Below, in pieces: positions 5,822-6,468 of a stretch of 6,468 nucleotides of DNA; within the stretch, counting starts at the first letter, position 1; each line of letters opens with the position of its first letter. The stretch is taken from positions 1 to 6,468 of the forward strand of contig SKGU01000046.1 of the NCBI GenBank assembly GCA_007117255.1. Direction: 5' to 3'. The DNA comes from Natronohydrobacter sp. (GTDB lineage Bacteria > Pseudomonadota > Alphaproteobacteria > Rhodobacterales > Rhodobacteraceae). The position numbers were made by a program, and so were the translations under genes. The notes beneath the pieces are model-generated. The model was not told the DNA's origin, ran no database searches, and worked only from the letters and a program-made list of their open reading frames with translations.

Positions 5822-6468
5822 TTATTCAGCGACGAATTCATCTGCGCTATACCCCTGAAGATAGAGCAAAGCCGTCAGATCGCCATGGTTTACGCGCAAA
5901 GCACATTGGGCTGCAACAGCAGGCTTTGCATGCAAGGCCACGCCTGCACCTGCGCGGCCCAGCATGCCCAGATCATTGGCACCGTCGCCCACGGCAAGCA
6001 CGTCCTCTGGCCCGATACCTAGCCGCGCGCTGATTTCGTCGAGCGCGGCGACCTTGGCCTCGCGCCCCAGAATCGGCTCCGCCACACTGCCCGCAAGCTG
6101 ACCGTTTTCCACATGTAGTGTGTTGGCGCGATGCTCGTCAAACCCCAGCGCCTGCGCAACATGCGCCGTAAAAGCCGTAAACCCGCCTGACACCAAGGCC
6201 GCATAGCCGCCATGGGCCTTCATCGTGGCGATCAGTTCGCGCCCGCCGGGGGTAAATGTGATGCGGCTGTCCAGAACTCTGGCAATTACCGAAGCATCCA
6301 GCCCCTTGAGCAGGGCCACCCGTTCACGCAGGGCGGCCTCGAAATCCAGCTCACCATTCATCGCGCGTGCCGTGATATCAGCGACATAGGCCCCGACGCC
6401 TGCTTCATCCGCCAGCTCATCAATGCATTCCTGCCCGATCATGGTGCTGTCCATATCCGCCAGAAGCA
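5822..6468 (-). CDS. serB: Phosphoserine phosphatase SerB (partial; 5' end beyond the window)
   Basis: Last step of serine biosynthesis: hydrolysis of O-phospho-L-serine to serine and phosphate in the cytoplasm. About 215 C-terminal residues are visible, running from LLADMDSTMIGQ at the right edge to a TAA at 5822-5824. HAD-family motifs are all present: DMDST (nucleophile Asp at 6455-6457, general acid Asp at 6449-6451), LVSGGFT (motif II Ser), the GREAKV lysine, and VGDGANDLGML (magnesium-binding Asp residues). The ATG at 6452-6454 is inside the catalytic motif and is not the start; the frame continues past 6468. A full-length relative has roughly 75-85 more N-terminal residues, so that part and its promoter are outside. 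It probably heads the unit that includes the downstream amidohydrolase. Identification is firm. Confidence 0.95.
   Translation of the reverse strand, partial: LLADMDSTMIGQECIDELADEAGVGAYVADITARAMNGELDFEAALRERVALLKGLDASVIARVLDSRITFTPGGRELIATMKAHGGYAALVSGGFTAFTAHVAQALGFDEHRANTLHVENGQLAGSVAEPILGREAKVAALDEISARLGIGPEDVLAVGDGANDLGMLGRAGAGVALHAKPAVAAQCALRVNHGDLTALLYLQGYSADEFVAE

Noticed and set aside
5082..5858. 258-codon open frame on the plus strand opposite the amidohydrolase and the end of serB
   Set aside because: It is antisense to genes with intact catalytic motifs, has no recognisable domain and has a composition rich in His, Arg and Pro as expected for a shadow frame in GC-rich DNA.

Overview
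The window reads as ordinary, densely packed chromosome from an alphaproteobacterium, most likely of the Rhodobacterales (Rhodobacter/Roseobacter relatives). The evidence is a moderately high GC content, an olsBA ornithine-lipid operon, a ChpT phosphotransferase of the CckA-ChpT-CtrA relay, a DUF3553 protein beside it, and a divergent ThiE-like protein next to trmJ. I see no tRNA, rRNA, CRISPR array, insertion sequence or phage gene, and no gap between genes longer than about 170 bases.

Layout from left to right. trmJ (tRNA ribose methyltransferase, minus strand) and a ThiE/TenI-like gene (plus strand) diverge from a 130-bp region that appears to hold two back-to-back promoters arranged symmetrically about one centre. 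The ThiE-like gene converges on olsA so tightly that both stop codons lie within one TTAA. olsB and olsA (minus strand) overlap by 4 bp and together encode the two acyltransferases of ornithine-lipid synthesis. A 96-bp gap with a small AT-rich palindrome separates olsB from a 60-residue DUF3553 gene (minus strand). That gene overlaps chpT (plus strand) head to head by 9 bp at their start codons. A small glycine-rich lipoprotein gene follows, with its own promoter, a strong ribosome binding site and a strong intrinsic terminator. The right end holds an M20-family amidohydrolase and the partial phosphoserine phosphatase gene serB, both on the minus strand and probably cotranscribed.

The genes do not form one pathway: they cover tRNA modification, a membrane lipid, cell-cycle signalling, the envelope, and amino-acid metabolism. 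I found no convincing new multi-gene system. The observations most worth a second look are the symmetric trmJ/ThiE-like divergent promoter, the head-to-head overlap of DUF3553 and chpT, the ThiE-like protein that lacks most of the expected pyrophosphate-binding residues, and the small lipoprotein with a paired-cysteine tail.
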